Assembly (NCBI GenBank): GCA_963823045.1
Contig: CAWGKA010000007.1
Coordinates: forward strand, 186,001 to 250,000
Origin: JADLGL01 sp963823045
GTDB taxonomy: Bacteria > Pseudomonadota > Alphaproteobacteria > Rhizobiales > Kaistiaceae
DNA length: 64,000 bases
Direction: 5' to 3'
In this document: piece by piece, positions 54,963-63,330 of the stretch
How positions within the stretch are numbered: the stretch's first letter is position 1
How the letters are laid out: every line of letters starts with the position of its first letter
Position numbers and translations under genes: made by a program
Notes under the pieces: model-generated
Told to the model about the DNA's origin: nothing
Seen by the model: the letters and a program-made list of their open reading frames with translations, nothing else
The model's database searches: none

Positions 54963-55781
54963 CTAGCGGCGCTGCTTATAAATGTGATCCTCATCGGGGA
55001 AAGTGCGGGCGCGGACCTCGTTGGCATAGTCCTCGACCGCCTTGGCGATGTGATCGGCGAGCGAGCCGTAGCGCTTGACGAATTTCGGGATGTCCGGGCT
55101 GAGCCCAAGCATATCCTCCAGCACGAGGATCTGGCCGTCGCAGGCGGCCGAAGCGCCGATGCCGATGGTCGGAATGGCGATATCGGCAGTAATGCGGCGG
55201 GCGAGCGGCTCCGGGATGCCTTCAAGAACGACGGCGAAAGCGCCGGCATCGGCGACGGCGCGGGCGTCGGCGACCACCGCCTCGGCCCCGGCCTCGTCGC
55301 GTCCCTGGATCTTGAAGCCGCCCATGGTGTTCACCGATTGCGGCGTCAGGCCGACATGACCCATCACCGGAATGCCGCGTTCGACGAGGAAGGCGATGGT
55401 CTCGCCCATACGCACGCCGCCCTCCAGCTTGACCGCGCCGCAGCCGGTTTCCTTGAGGATGCGCGCGGCGGAACGGAAGGCCGCCTGCGGGCTCTCCTCA
55501 TAGGAGCCGAAGGGCATGTCGACCACGACGAGCGCGCGCTCCGAGCCGCGCATCACCGCCTGGCCCTGCAGGATCATCATCTCCAGCGTCACCGGCAGTG
55601 TCGTCTCAAGCCCGTGCATGACCATGCCGAGCGTGTCGCCGACCAGCATGAAATCGACATAGCGGTCTAGGATCGCGGCGGTGTGGGCGTGATACGCAGT
55701 TAGCGAGACGATCGGCTCGCCGCCCTTGCGCTTGGCGATATCGACGCTCGTCAGCCGGTTTGGCGAGGGCGTGATCGACAC
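54963..55781 (-). CDS. panB: 3-methyl-2-oxobutanoate hydroxymethyltransferase
   Basis: Makes ketopantoate for coenzyme A synthesis. The 272-residue protein has the magnesium and substrate residues in MLVGDTLGMVMHG, VVVDMPFGSYEESP, AVKLEGG and VMGHVGLTPQS, and LEGIPEPLA. It starts with GTG at 55781, preceded by GGAGAG with six-base spacing. It is divergent from the RNA methyltransferase. Confidence 0.95.
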   Translation of the reverse strand: MSITPSPNRLTSVDIAKRKGGEPIVSLTAYHAHTAAILDRYVDFMLVGDTLGMVMHGLETTLPVTLEMMILQGQAVMRGSERALVVVDMPFGSYEESPQAAFRSAARILKETGCGAVKLEGGVRMGETIAFLVERGIPVMGHVGLTPQSVNTMGGFKIQGRDEAGAEAVVADARAVADAGAFAVVLEGIPEPLARRITADIAIPTIGIGASAACDGQILVLEDMLGLSPDIPKFVKRYGSLADHIAKAVEDYANEVRARTFPDEDHIYKQRR

Positions 55782-55932
55782 GGCATTCTCTCCAGAATTT
55801 CAGAGGACTGGGGCTTAGCCGATTGTCCCGTCTGCGGAAAGTCATGGCAGCGTCCCGCACAAGACGGGGCGCCGCTCGGCAGCGACGTCGGTTTTCGATA
55901 CAGATAGCGCGGACCTCCAAGGATTCAGCGCC

Positions 55933-57163
55933 ATTTCAACGGAAACACTCACCATCGACCGGCTCGGCCATTCCGGCGACGGCATCGCCGAAACGCCCGC
56001 AGGCCGCGTCTATGTGCCGTTTACCCTGCCGGGCGAGACCGTGACAGCAGAGCGCGAGGGAGACCGCGCCGAGCTGACCTCGGTGCTGGAGGCCAGTCCG
56101 GAACGGGCCACCCCGCCCTGCCCGCATTTCGGCCGTTGCGGCAGCTGTTCGCTGCAGCATTGGAACGAAGCGGCCTACCGCGCCTGGAAGCGCGAGCAGG
56201 TCGTCGCCGCCTTCGCCGCCCGCGGCATCGAGGCGTCCGTCGCGCCGCTGATCCCCTGCCAACTGGCCAGCCGCCGCCGCGCCGTCTTCACCGCCGAACG
56301 GCAAGGCAAGCAGGTGACGCTCGGCTTCAACCGCGCTTCCAGCCACGAGGTCATTGCCGTCCCGGACTGCCGGGTGCTGGTGCCCGCGATTGCCGATCGC
56401 CTTGACACGATCGCCGCATTGATCGGGCCGCTGGTGCCCCAGCGTGGCCGAGCGCACGTCACCGTCATCGCCGGCAGACAACGGTCTCGACATCGCCGTT
56501 GACGGGTTGCGCCGGGTCGACGATCGATTGCTCGACGCGCTGCCGGGACGCATTGCCGATCCGGCGATCGCCCGGCTCACGGTCGAAGGCGAGACGATCT
56601 ACCAGCCGCAGGTTCCAGAACTGCGTGCGGGCAACGCCACGCTGCTGCCGACGCCGGGCGGCTTCATCCAGGCCGTTGCCTCGGCGGAAGCCGCGATGGC
56701 GGAGGCCGTCCTCGCCGGCATCGGATCGGCGCGCAAAGTGGCCGATCTCTTCGCCGGCATCGGCACATTCACGCTGCGCGTCGCCGAGCGGGCCCAGGTG
56801 ACGGCCTATGACGGCGACGAAGCGGCGGTGACGTCGCTCAGCCGCGCTATCAGGGGAGCGCGCGGCGTCAAAGCGGTGACCGCCGGCGAGCGCGACCTCT
56901 TCGCCGATCCGATGACCGCCATCGAGCTGAAGGCGTTCGACGCCGTGGTGTTCGACCCGCCTCGCGTCGGCGCCAAGGCGCAGGCGGAGCAGCTCGCCGC
57001 CTCCTCCGTTCCGAGCGTCATCGCCGTCTCGTGCAATCCGGCGACGCTGGCGCGCGACGCCCGCATCCTCGTCGACGGCGGCTATCGCCTGACGGCCGTC
57101 ACCCCGATCGACCAGTTCCTGTGGTCGGCGCATATCGAGGCCGTGGCGACGTTCGAGCGCTAG
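55933..57163 (+). CDS. RlmD/TrmA-like class I RNA methyltransferase, ATT start candidate, split by a frameshift
   Basis: A SAM-dependent uracil-C5 RNA methyltransferase. Visible are a TRAM-like N terminus (TIDRLGHSGDGIAETPAGRV), the cluster CPHFGRCGSCSLQH for an iron-sulfur site, SAM motif VADLFAGIGTFTLRVA, VFDPPRVGA and the catalytic SCNPATLARDA. The frame shifts near 56476; removing one base gives VTVIAGDNGLDIAVDG and about 409 residues. No ATG, GTG or TTG exists in frame between the stop at 55815 and GTG 56014, which is inside the TRAM domain. ATT 55933 has AAGGA (55919-55923) nine bases ahead and would give STETLTID, the expected start. Confidence 0.85.
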
Positions 57164-57733
57164 GCGAGCTTGGCGACTTCGGCGCGGCGGAAGCAGCCGG
57201 CATCGTGGTCGTTGACGATGCCGACCGCCTGCAGCCAGGCATAAACGATTGTCGGACCGACGAATTTGAAGCCGCGGCGCTTCAGCTCCTTCGAGACCCG
57301 CTCCGACATCGGTGTCGAAGCGGGAACATCGTGGCCGTCGCCGGTGACCACCTTGCCGTCGGTGAAGGACCAGCAAAAATCGCTGAAGCTCTCGCCGCTA
57401 TCTTCCATGGCGCAATAGATGCGCGCGCCAGCGATGGTCGCCTCGATCTTGGCGCGGGCACGAATGATGCCGGCGTCACCCATCAGGCGCTCGATGTCCT
57501 TCTCGTCGAAACGGGCGACCTTCCGCGGATCGAAACCTGCAAACGCCTTGCGGAAGCCCTCACGCTTCTTGAGGACCGTGATCCAGGCGAGGCCGGCCTG
57601 GAAGCCCTCCAGCATCAGCATTTCCCACAGCATCGCGGGAGTCGTGCTGCGGCACGCCCCATTCCTCGTCGTGATAGGCGCTCATCAGCGCGCCGGTCCC
57701 GGCCCAACTGCAGCGATGGAGGTGGTCGGTCAT
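57160..57733 (-). CDS. tag: DNA-3-methyladenine glycosylase I, split by a frameshift
   Basis: Removes 3-methyladenine from alkylated DNA. About 190 residues when joined: zinc-ligand Cys in HLHRCSWAG, YHDEEWGVPQHDSR, then LEGFQAGLAWITVLKKREGFRKAF in another frame, and the zinc His/Cys pair in VNDHDAGCFRR. Removing the base at 57634 joins DSR to MLWEMLML. All catalytic and zinc residues are intact. It ends overlapping the stop region of the methyltransferase. Confidence 0.88.
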
Positions 57734-57846
57734 TCGGGCTCCGTTTGACGCGTTGTGCCGCTTGCGGCCTTCATCCCAGCCGCGAATTGGCCAGTACGGC
57801 GGGTCAAGTTGGTGGTATTGGCATTGCGACACAAGGTCGGTTGCGG

Positions 57847-59232
57847 ATGGCAATGGGAACTTGGCTTCGGCCCCGTACGGTAGCGCCCCTTTCTCGCGCC
57901 GCGTTGGCGCTGGCAGTGTTTTCTACATGGGCGGTTGCCAGCTTCGGCCAGGACGCGCCACCGCGCGCCGTGGTTCCAACGTCGGAAATCCAAGTCAACC
58001 TCACCTTCGCGCCCCTCGTTCAGATCGCGGCACCGGCAGTGGTCAATGTCTACGCGACGCGGGCAGCACAGAACGGGCAGCGCGCCCGCCAGGGCCTCGG
58101 CTCTGGCGTGATCGTCGACCCGTCGGGGATCATCATCACCAACAACCACGTCGTTGACGGGGCGACGGATATTCGCGTGGCGCTGGCCAACGGCGTCGAA
58201 CTGCCGGCCCAGGTCATCATCGCCGACAGTCGGCTCGACCTCGCCGCGATCCGCATTCCGGTCGATCGCGGTCCCTACCCAGCCTTGACGATCGGAGACT
58301 CCGACGCCCTGCGGATCGGCGACCTCGTGCTCGCGATCGGCGATCCGTTCGGCGTCGGCCAGACCGTCACCAGCGGCATCGTGTCGGGCCTGACGCGTGA
58401 AATCCCGAACAGCGCTCAGGGCGGACCGGTCTTCATTCAGACCGACGCCGCGATCAATCCCGGCAATTCCGGCGGCGCTCTGATCAACAATGCTGGGCAC
58501 CTCGTTGGCATCAACACGGCCATCGTCTCCCGATCGGGCGGCAATGAGGGGATCGGTTTTGCCATCCCCTCCAACCTGGTTTCCGCGTTCCTGGACGCTG
58601 CGCTTCGTGGCGAAACCGTCCGGTTCCCGTGGACGGGCGCCTATTACGAGGACGTCACGCAGACCGACGCCGACAATGCTGGGGTCGCCGCCCTGCGCGG
58701 CGCCGCGATCATCGACATCTTCGACGACAGCCCGGCCGCTGCGGCCGGCCTCCAGTTGGGCGACATCGTTCTTGCCATTGACGGTACCCCGGTCGACCAG
58801 GCGAGCGACCTCACCTACCGCACCATTCTCGCCGGCCTTGGCCACGTCGCCGACTATGAGGTCGTGCGGGAGGGGGAGATTCTTCACGTCAGCGTCGACG
58901 TCGTGACGGCGCCCGAAACCGTTCCGCCCGAGCCGACGAGGATCACCGGCTCGTCTCCCTTATCGGGCGCTACCGTCGCCAACCTGTCGCCGGCCCTCGC
59001 CGAGGAAATCGGCTATCCCGGGGTCGCTCGCGGCGTCATCATCCGGAGCGTTTCGGCGGGCTCGACCGCCGAGCAGGCGGGCTTCCTTGCCGACGACATC
59101 ATTGTCTCGGTCAACGGTGCGGCGATGACGTCGACCAGCCAGTTGGAGCATCTGGTAATTGCCGCACCGGCGAACTGGCAGATGCAAATCCTCCGCGCCG
59201 GTCAGACGATCTCGCACACATTCAACCGCTGA
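57847..59232 (+). CDS. DegP/HtrA-type periplasmic serine protease with two PDZ domains
   Basis: A 461-residue secreted protease/chaperone. Signal peptide ends ASFGQ; the trypsin-like domain has NNHVVDGA (His), DSRLDLAAIRI (Asp) and INPGNSGGALIN (Ser), so the triad is complete. Two PDZ domains follow (about residues 265-355 and 365-455). It is the DegQ/DegS length class. ATG 57847 or 57853 starts it; the long open frame upstream overlaps tag and is not coding. It stands alone, facing the FAD monooxygenase. Confidence 0.92.
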   Translation: MAMGTWLRPRTVAPLSRAALALAVFSTWAVASFGQDAPPRAVVPTSEIQVNLTFAPLVQIAAPAVVNVYATRAAQNGQRARQGLGSGVIVDPSGIIITNNHVVDGATDIRVALANGVELPAQVIIADSRLDLAAIRIPVDRGPYPALTIGDSDALRIGDLVLAIGDPFGVGQTVTSGIVSGLTREIPNSAQGGPVFIQTDAAINPGNSGGALINNAGHLVGINTAIVSRSGGNEGIGFAIPSNLVSAFLDAALRGETVRFPWTGAYYEDVTQTDADNAGVAALRGAAIIDIFDDSPAAAAGLQLGDIVLAIDGTPVDQASDLTYRTILAGLGHVADYEVVREGEILHVSVDVVTAPETVPPEPTRITGSSPLSGATVANLSPALAEEIGYPGVARGVIIRSVSAGSTAEQAGFLADDIIVSVNGAAMTSTSQLEHLVIAAPANWQMQILRAGQTISHTFNR

Positions 59233-59289
59233 CGCCTGCCCAGTTGGTTGGCCTTCCGCGCGCGCTTCGGCCTCGCGGTCGATCGTGAC

Positions 59290-60750
59290 TCAGGCCTGTG
59301 GGCCAAACCACGTGGTGAGCGCATCCGCCAGTCCCTGCGGGCCACCGTCTCCGGCCCACGCAACGTATCCGTCAGGCCGGATCAACACGGCCGAAGGAGC
59401 GGCAACGGGACCGGTGACGGGAAGGCCCCACGGCCCGTCATATGCCGCTTCGACCAGCCGGACCCGATCCGCGCAGGACGCGATGTCGAAGCTGCCCGGC
59501 TCGCCGAGATTGAGCAGCACGGGCTTCGCTGCGTGGAGCAAAGTGAAGACCCGCACAGCGCCATCCGCCGTCTTGAGGTCGAGGTCGGGCATGCGGCGGC
59601 CGAGCAGCGGATGCCCCTCGCCCAGATCGTAGCGAATGTCGAGGCCCGACATCATCCCGGCAATGCGCTTGCGCGGGCCGTCCATGCCGAGGAGATCGGA
59701 CATGATCGTGCGCAGCGCGTCGGTGCGTTCGTCGGTGCGCAGCAGAGCGACCTGCGCCATCGTGTTCTGCAGCACAGCGGCTCCGACCGGATGCCGCTCG
59801 GAATGGTAGGTGTCGAGAAGCGTTTCCGGCGCGGTCCCGCCCACCACCTGCGCCAGCTTCCAGCCCAAATTCACCGCGTCCTGCACACCGATATTGAGGC
59901 CCTGCCCGCCGACCGGATAGTGCACGTGGGCGGCGTCGCCTGCGAGCAGCACGCGGCCCATGCGATAAGACGCGGCCTGCCGGGCCATGTCGGTGAAACG
60001 CGAAATCGAAGCGGGGCTGTGAACGCCATAGTCGGTGCCATAGACGGCAATGAGCGCCTCCCTGAGATCCTGCAGCGTCGGTTCGTCCGTTCGGCCGACC
60101 TTCGGTTCCGTGAGCAGCACTCTCACCCGACCCTTGTCCTCCATCTTGCTCAGGCCATGCAGGCCGTGCGCGTCGCGATGGGCGCCCCATTCGGGCTCCT
60201 CAGTCAGTTGCACCTCGGCGATCAGATTGCTGATCGTCGGGTCCCAGCCGGGGAAATCGATCCCGGCCGTCTTGCGTATGAGACTGCGCCCGCCATCGCA
60301 GCCGACGAGGTAGTTCGCCCGCAACGACCGACCGTCGGACAACTCCGCCGTGACGCCGGCGTCGTCCTGAACGAAACCTGTCACGTCGACGCCGCGATGG
60401 ATCGGCACGCCCAGTTCGTCGACCCAGCCGGCCAAGATGCGTTCGATATCGCTCTGCCACAGGGCGAGGCCGTAATTGTGCCGCGTCGGGAAGTCGCTGA
60501 TGTCCAGACGGATCCAGGCGAACCCCGCAACCTGCGCCACCTGTCCTTCAGAGAGAAAGCGATCGGCGATGCCGCGCTGATCGAGGATCTCGATGGTGCG
60601 GGCGTGCAGTCCGCCGGCGCGCGATCCCGCGACATCCTGATTCGGACGCCGTTCGACGATCGCCACGTCGACGCCTGCCAGGGCCAATTCGCCTGCGAGC
60701 ATCAGCCCGGTCGGCCCTCCACCGACGATCAAGACGCTGGTGTCCGGCAT
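59290..60750 (-). CDS. FAD-dependent aromatic monooxygenase, rifampicin monooxygenase-like
   Basis: A 486-residue group A flavin monooxygenase. It has the FAD GxGxxG (VLIVGGGPTGLMLAGELALA), the DG motif (YLVGCDGGRSLIRK), the GD motif (GRVLLAGDAAHVHYPVGGQG) and a thioredoxin-like C-terminal domain. GLHARTIEILDQRG is shared with Rox-type rifampicin monooxygenases and PheA/MHPCO-like hydroxylases, so the substrate could be rifamycins or a phenol. ATG 60750 is preferred over ATG 60756, as GAGAGG has proper spacing only to the second. A 207-base gap precedes it. Confidence 0.87.
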   Translation of the reverse strand: MPDTSVLIVGGGPTGLMLAGELALAGVDVAIVERRPNQDVAGSRAGGLHARTIEILDQRGIADRFLSEGQVAQVAGFAWIRLDISDFPTRHNYGLALWQSDIERILAGWVDELGVPIHRGVDVTGFVQDDAGVTAELSDGRSLRANYLVGCDGGRSLIRKTAGIDFPGWDPTISNLIAEVQLTEEPEWGAHRDAHGLHGLSKMEDKGRVRVLLTEPKVGRTDEPTLQDLREALIAVYGTDYGVHSPASISRFTDMARQAASYRMGRVLLAGDAAHVHYPVGGQGLNIGVQDAVNLGWKLAQVVGGTAPETLLDTYHSERHPVGAAVLQNTMAQVALLRTDERTDALRTIMSDLLGMDGPRKRIAGMMSGLDIRYDLGEGHPLLGRRMPDLDLKTADGAVRVFTLLHAAKPVLLNLGEPGSFDIASCADRVRLVEAAYDGPWGLPVTGPVAAPSAVLIRPDGYVAWAGDGGPQGLADALTTWFGPQA

Positions 60751-60957
60751 GGTCATACCTCTCGTCCTTCGCAGGCCAAACTCAGCCGGCGTTCGGGCCG
60801 GCGAAACGGGCGCGCGCAAATTGTTGCTGAAGGCGGATGGAGGTACGAGCAAAGCCAGAGCCTTGCAATTCTTGTAGTTTTTTGGTTGCGCCCCATATCT
60901 AAGCTGGCAGGGATTGGCCGGCTCCTTGGCGTCTGGCTGCCTCGATCCGCTCGACGC

Positions 60958-61470
60958 TCAGTCGAATACGTTCCAGCAGATCGCATTGCGGTTCTGCTGA
61001 TCCTCCAGAACCAGCGCCCTGACCTCTTCCGGCAATTGCTCGCGCTGCCAGGCGCATTCGCGTCTACCAGCCTCGTCCCGCTCGCCCTCGCTTGCCGCTT
61101 CCCGCGCTGCCTTGATGGCGTAGGCCGCCGCGCCAAGATCATGCGCCGCGACATGTCCGACGGCCGCGGCCTGGCCTGCTGACAGCGCGGCGTATTTCGC
61201 CGCGCCGGAAACCTCGCGTGCGGCAGCGTTGGAAGCGAACGCCGCCTCGCGCGACTGCATCATCGTCACCTCGCCGCGTACCCATGCATGCGTCATCTCG
61301 ATGGCCTTTCGCGGCCGCTCATCATCCGGCCGCGCCGCTTCAAAGAAATGCAGCACATGCTCGGTGCAGGCCGCCGCCCACAGCGCCAGCAAATGATGGT
61401 GCTGATCGGTCAGCGTGCCGCCGCGCCTGATGGTGATGAGGCGCGGGTCGCGTTGCTTGGGAAGGATCAT
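60958..61470 (-). CDS. Imm-5-like putative immunity protein
   Basis: A 170-residue all-helical protein beginning KQRDPRLITIRRGGTLTD, then HHLLALWAAACTEHVLHFFE and Ala-rich helices, ending LPEEVRALVLEDQQNRNAICWNVFD. This pattern matches the Imm-5-like family, named for helical proteins found as immunity genes beside toxins. No toxin gene is next to it here. ATG 61470 is chosen as the conserved part starts directly after; ATG 61506 is an alternative. Function is not shown. Confidence 0.7.
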   Translation of the reverse strand: MILPKQRDPRLITIRRGGTLTDQHHHLLALWAAACTEHVLHFFEAARPDDERPRKAIEMTHAWVRGEVTMMQSREAAFASNAAAREVSGAAKYAALSAGQAAAVGHVAAHDLGAAAYAIKAAREAASEGERDEAGRRECAWQREQLPEEVRALVLEDQQNRNAICWNVFD

Positions 61471-61530
61471 TCGGCCGGCCCCGTCATCGGCACTGTTCCG
61501 TGGCATCCGGGATTGTCATCCGATCGGCCT

Positions 61531-62151
61531 TCAAAGCGCCGGGCGGACGCCGTCTTTTTCGACTTGCACGTAGTTCGTCCGATACGTTCCCGGCCCCGTC
61601 GGCGTCGCGGCGACAAACACATATGCGCCCGGAACCAGGAGCGAGCGATCACCGTCATTCCGCGTGTAGAGCACGGGAATGTCCGTGGGAACCACGACGG
61701 TCCAGTCCGCACCGCCGTTTCGCGGGCCGTAGTGGACCGTAATCTGCCTGCCGTCGCCCACATTCACCGCCTCAGTGACAACGCCGTTCGTCATCATCGC
61801 AGTGGGCTCCAAATCGTTTTCCCAGGGCGCATGGTAGTTGCCGGCATTGTCGAGGACATGAACTTCGATCGGGACGGGCACCCCATCGGTGCCTTGCACC
61901 GTCGTCACGCCCAGGCCGACGCCTGGGTCAAGGTCCGCCAATGTGAGGCGGACGTTGTAGCCGACGACGAGGATCAGTCCGAGGGTGACGGTGACGGTTT
62001 CTTGCCCACGCGTCGTCATCACCATCGTGTTTCCGTCGATCGCATCAATGGTGCCGCGCAAGAACGTGGTGTCTGCGGGTTGCGCGGCGGCGGGCGTGCA
62101 GAACGAGATCAACAGCGCCGTACCGGCGGCGGCGAGAGTCCTTCTCATCAT
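61531..62151 (-). CDS. Small exported protein of unknown function
   Basis: A 206-residue protein with a signal peptide (MMRRTLAAAGTALLISF, cut near TPAAAQ) and a beta-rich mature part: FLRGTIDAIDGNTMVMTTRG at the N terminus resembles the OB-like start of DUF5666-type proteins, then a second domain with TVVVPTDIPVLYTRN and GAYVFVAATP. No catalytic motif seen. Two overlapping ATG codons at 62151 and 62148 can start it. Between AHSA1 and Imm-5-like genes on the same strand. Confidence 0.75.
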   Translation of the reverse strand: MMRRTLAAAGTALLISFCTPAAAQPADTTFLRGTIDAIDGNTMVMTTRGQETVTVTLGLILVVGYNVRLTLADLDPGVGLGVTTVQGTDGVPVPIEVHVLDNAGNYHAPWENDLEPTAMMTNGVVTEAVNVGDGRQITVHYGPRNGGADWTVVVPTDIPVLYTRNDGDRSLLVPGAYVFVAATPTGPGTYRTNYVQVEKDGVRPAL

Positions 62152-62291
62152 GAAACGCTGTCCCTTCCTGGCCGGACCATTTGGGCGGCCGGCGGCTAAG
62201 TCCACAACGATGACGCCGCGGACGCCGTCTTTATTCCCTCGATCACAGTGGGTTGAGGGCATCACCCGCCGCAGCGACGGCGGCAAAAAGT

Positions 62292-62780
62292 TCACTGCGA
62301 CGACGCGCCTTCGCCAAGCAACTCGTCCAGGGCTTCGAACTGCTCGCTATAAGCACCGGTGCTCTCCGAAGCGAGGGCGCTGTCGAGCGCTTCCTTCGAC
62401 GGATAGCGGTCGTGCACCACCACGAGAGTCTCGTCGCCCCGCTCGTCGAAGGTCACCGTTGTGACGGAGCCGTCGGGCCCCCCTTCCTCATTCGTCCAGA
62501 CGATGCGGGAGTAGGGCGTCACCTCCAAGTACTTGCCGAAGAACGCCATCGGCTGATCCGAGGCCGGGTGGCCGAACACGAAGCGGTAGGTGCCGCCGGT
62601 GCGAGCATCCGTCTCGCAGGAAATGAACGAGATGCCGAACGACTTCGGCGCCCACCAGCGCATCAGCAATTCGGGCGTTGTCCAAGCTTCGAACACGAGC
62701 CGCGCCGGGCCGTCGAAGGTTCGGGTGATGATGAGTTCTGTGTCGGACGTTCGCTCCGTCGTCGTGCGATTCCCAGCCAT
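62292..62780 (-). CDS. SRPBCC/AHSA1-domain protein
   Basis: A 162-residue helix-grip fold protein of the Aha1 C-terminal-like family, with ITRTFDGPARLVFEAWTTPE and LMRWWAPKSFG near the N terminus and VTTVTFDERGDETLVVVHD in the sheet. Such proteins bind small hydrophobic ligands. ATG 62780, eight bases after the ArsR stop, is favoured; ATG 62810 would overlap the ArsR gene by 23 bases. The pair ArsR-AHSA1 recurs in many bacteria. Confidence 0.87.
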   Translation of the reverse strand: MAGNRTTTERTSDTELIITRTFDGPARLVFEAWTTPELLMRWWAPKSFGISFISCETDARTGGTYRFVFGHPASDQPMAFFGKYLEVTPYSRIVWTNEEGGPDGSVTTVTFDERGDETLVVVHDRYPSKEALDSALASESTGAYSEQFEALDELLGEGASSQ

Positions 62781-62787
62781 GACGGGC

Positions 62788-63153
62788 TTACCGCTTCCGC
62801 TTGCGTCCATTGATCTTTTCCTTCTGTTTCAATTCCTCGACGACAGCATCCAGTGTCTCGAAGCGCGCCTCCCAGCGCCTCCGGTGACGCTCGATCCATG
62901 CCGCCGCCTGCTCGAGGCCGCGGAGGTCGAGCCGGCAGGTGCGTACGCGCCCGACCTTCTCCGTGGTGACGAACCCCGCCTCCTCCAGGAGGCCGACATG
63001 CTTCTTCATGCCCGTCAGGGTCATGTCGAACTTGCCGGCAAGCTCCGTAATCGAAGCGTCGCCGTGCCCGAGTTGCTCCAGGACCCCGCGACGCGTGGCG
63101 TCCGACAGCGCGGCGAAAGAAGCATCGAGAGGGGCGGCTAGATACTGAACCAT
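62788..63153 (-). CDS. ArsR family winged-helix regulator
   Basis: A 121-residue DNA-binding protein: FAALSDATRRGVLEQLGHGD, then ITELAGKFDMTLTGMKKHVG (recognition helix region) and the wing LEEAGFVTTEKVGRVRTCRL. No metal-binding cysteine pair of the arsenic type is seen, so it belongs to the broader group paired with AHSA1 proteins. It probably controls its own operon. Its C terminus is Lys/Arg-rich. Confidence 0.9.
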   Translation of the reverse strand: MVQYLAAPLDASFAALSDATRRGVLEQLGHGDASITELAGKFDMTLTGMKKHVGLLEEAGFVTTEKVGRVRTCRLDLRGLEQAAAWIERHRRRWEARFETLDAVVEELKQKEKINGRKRKR

Positions 63154-63330
63154 TCAGTTCAGTGTTAGCGTGCCACTACGCGCGATGCAAGGGTCTTCTT
63201 CCGCGATCACGACGTGGTTGGTCGCCAGCCGGAGCGCCTGCAAAGCCTCGCAATCGCTTCGCGAAGTCCTCGCGCTTCCGCGGCGCCCTTCATGATATTG
63301 TCGAAACGATACCGATCCGGGACCGTCGGC

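Noticed and set aside
9861..57733. Calling the eight split genes true pseudogenes
   Set aside because: Each has a single indel with otherwise intact sequence and conserved residues, and two are normally essential.
57031..57846. The long N-terminal extension of the DegP-like frame
   Set aside because: It overlaps tag and the methyltransferase end, and the signal peptide begins at 57847.
59248..61182. A 644-codon open frame opposite the FAD monooxygenase
   Set aside because: The minus strand has all flavoenzyme motifs; the plus frame is compositionally biased and spans two real minus-strand genes.
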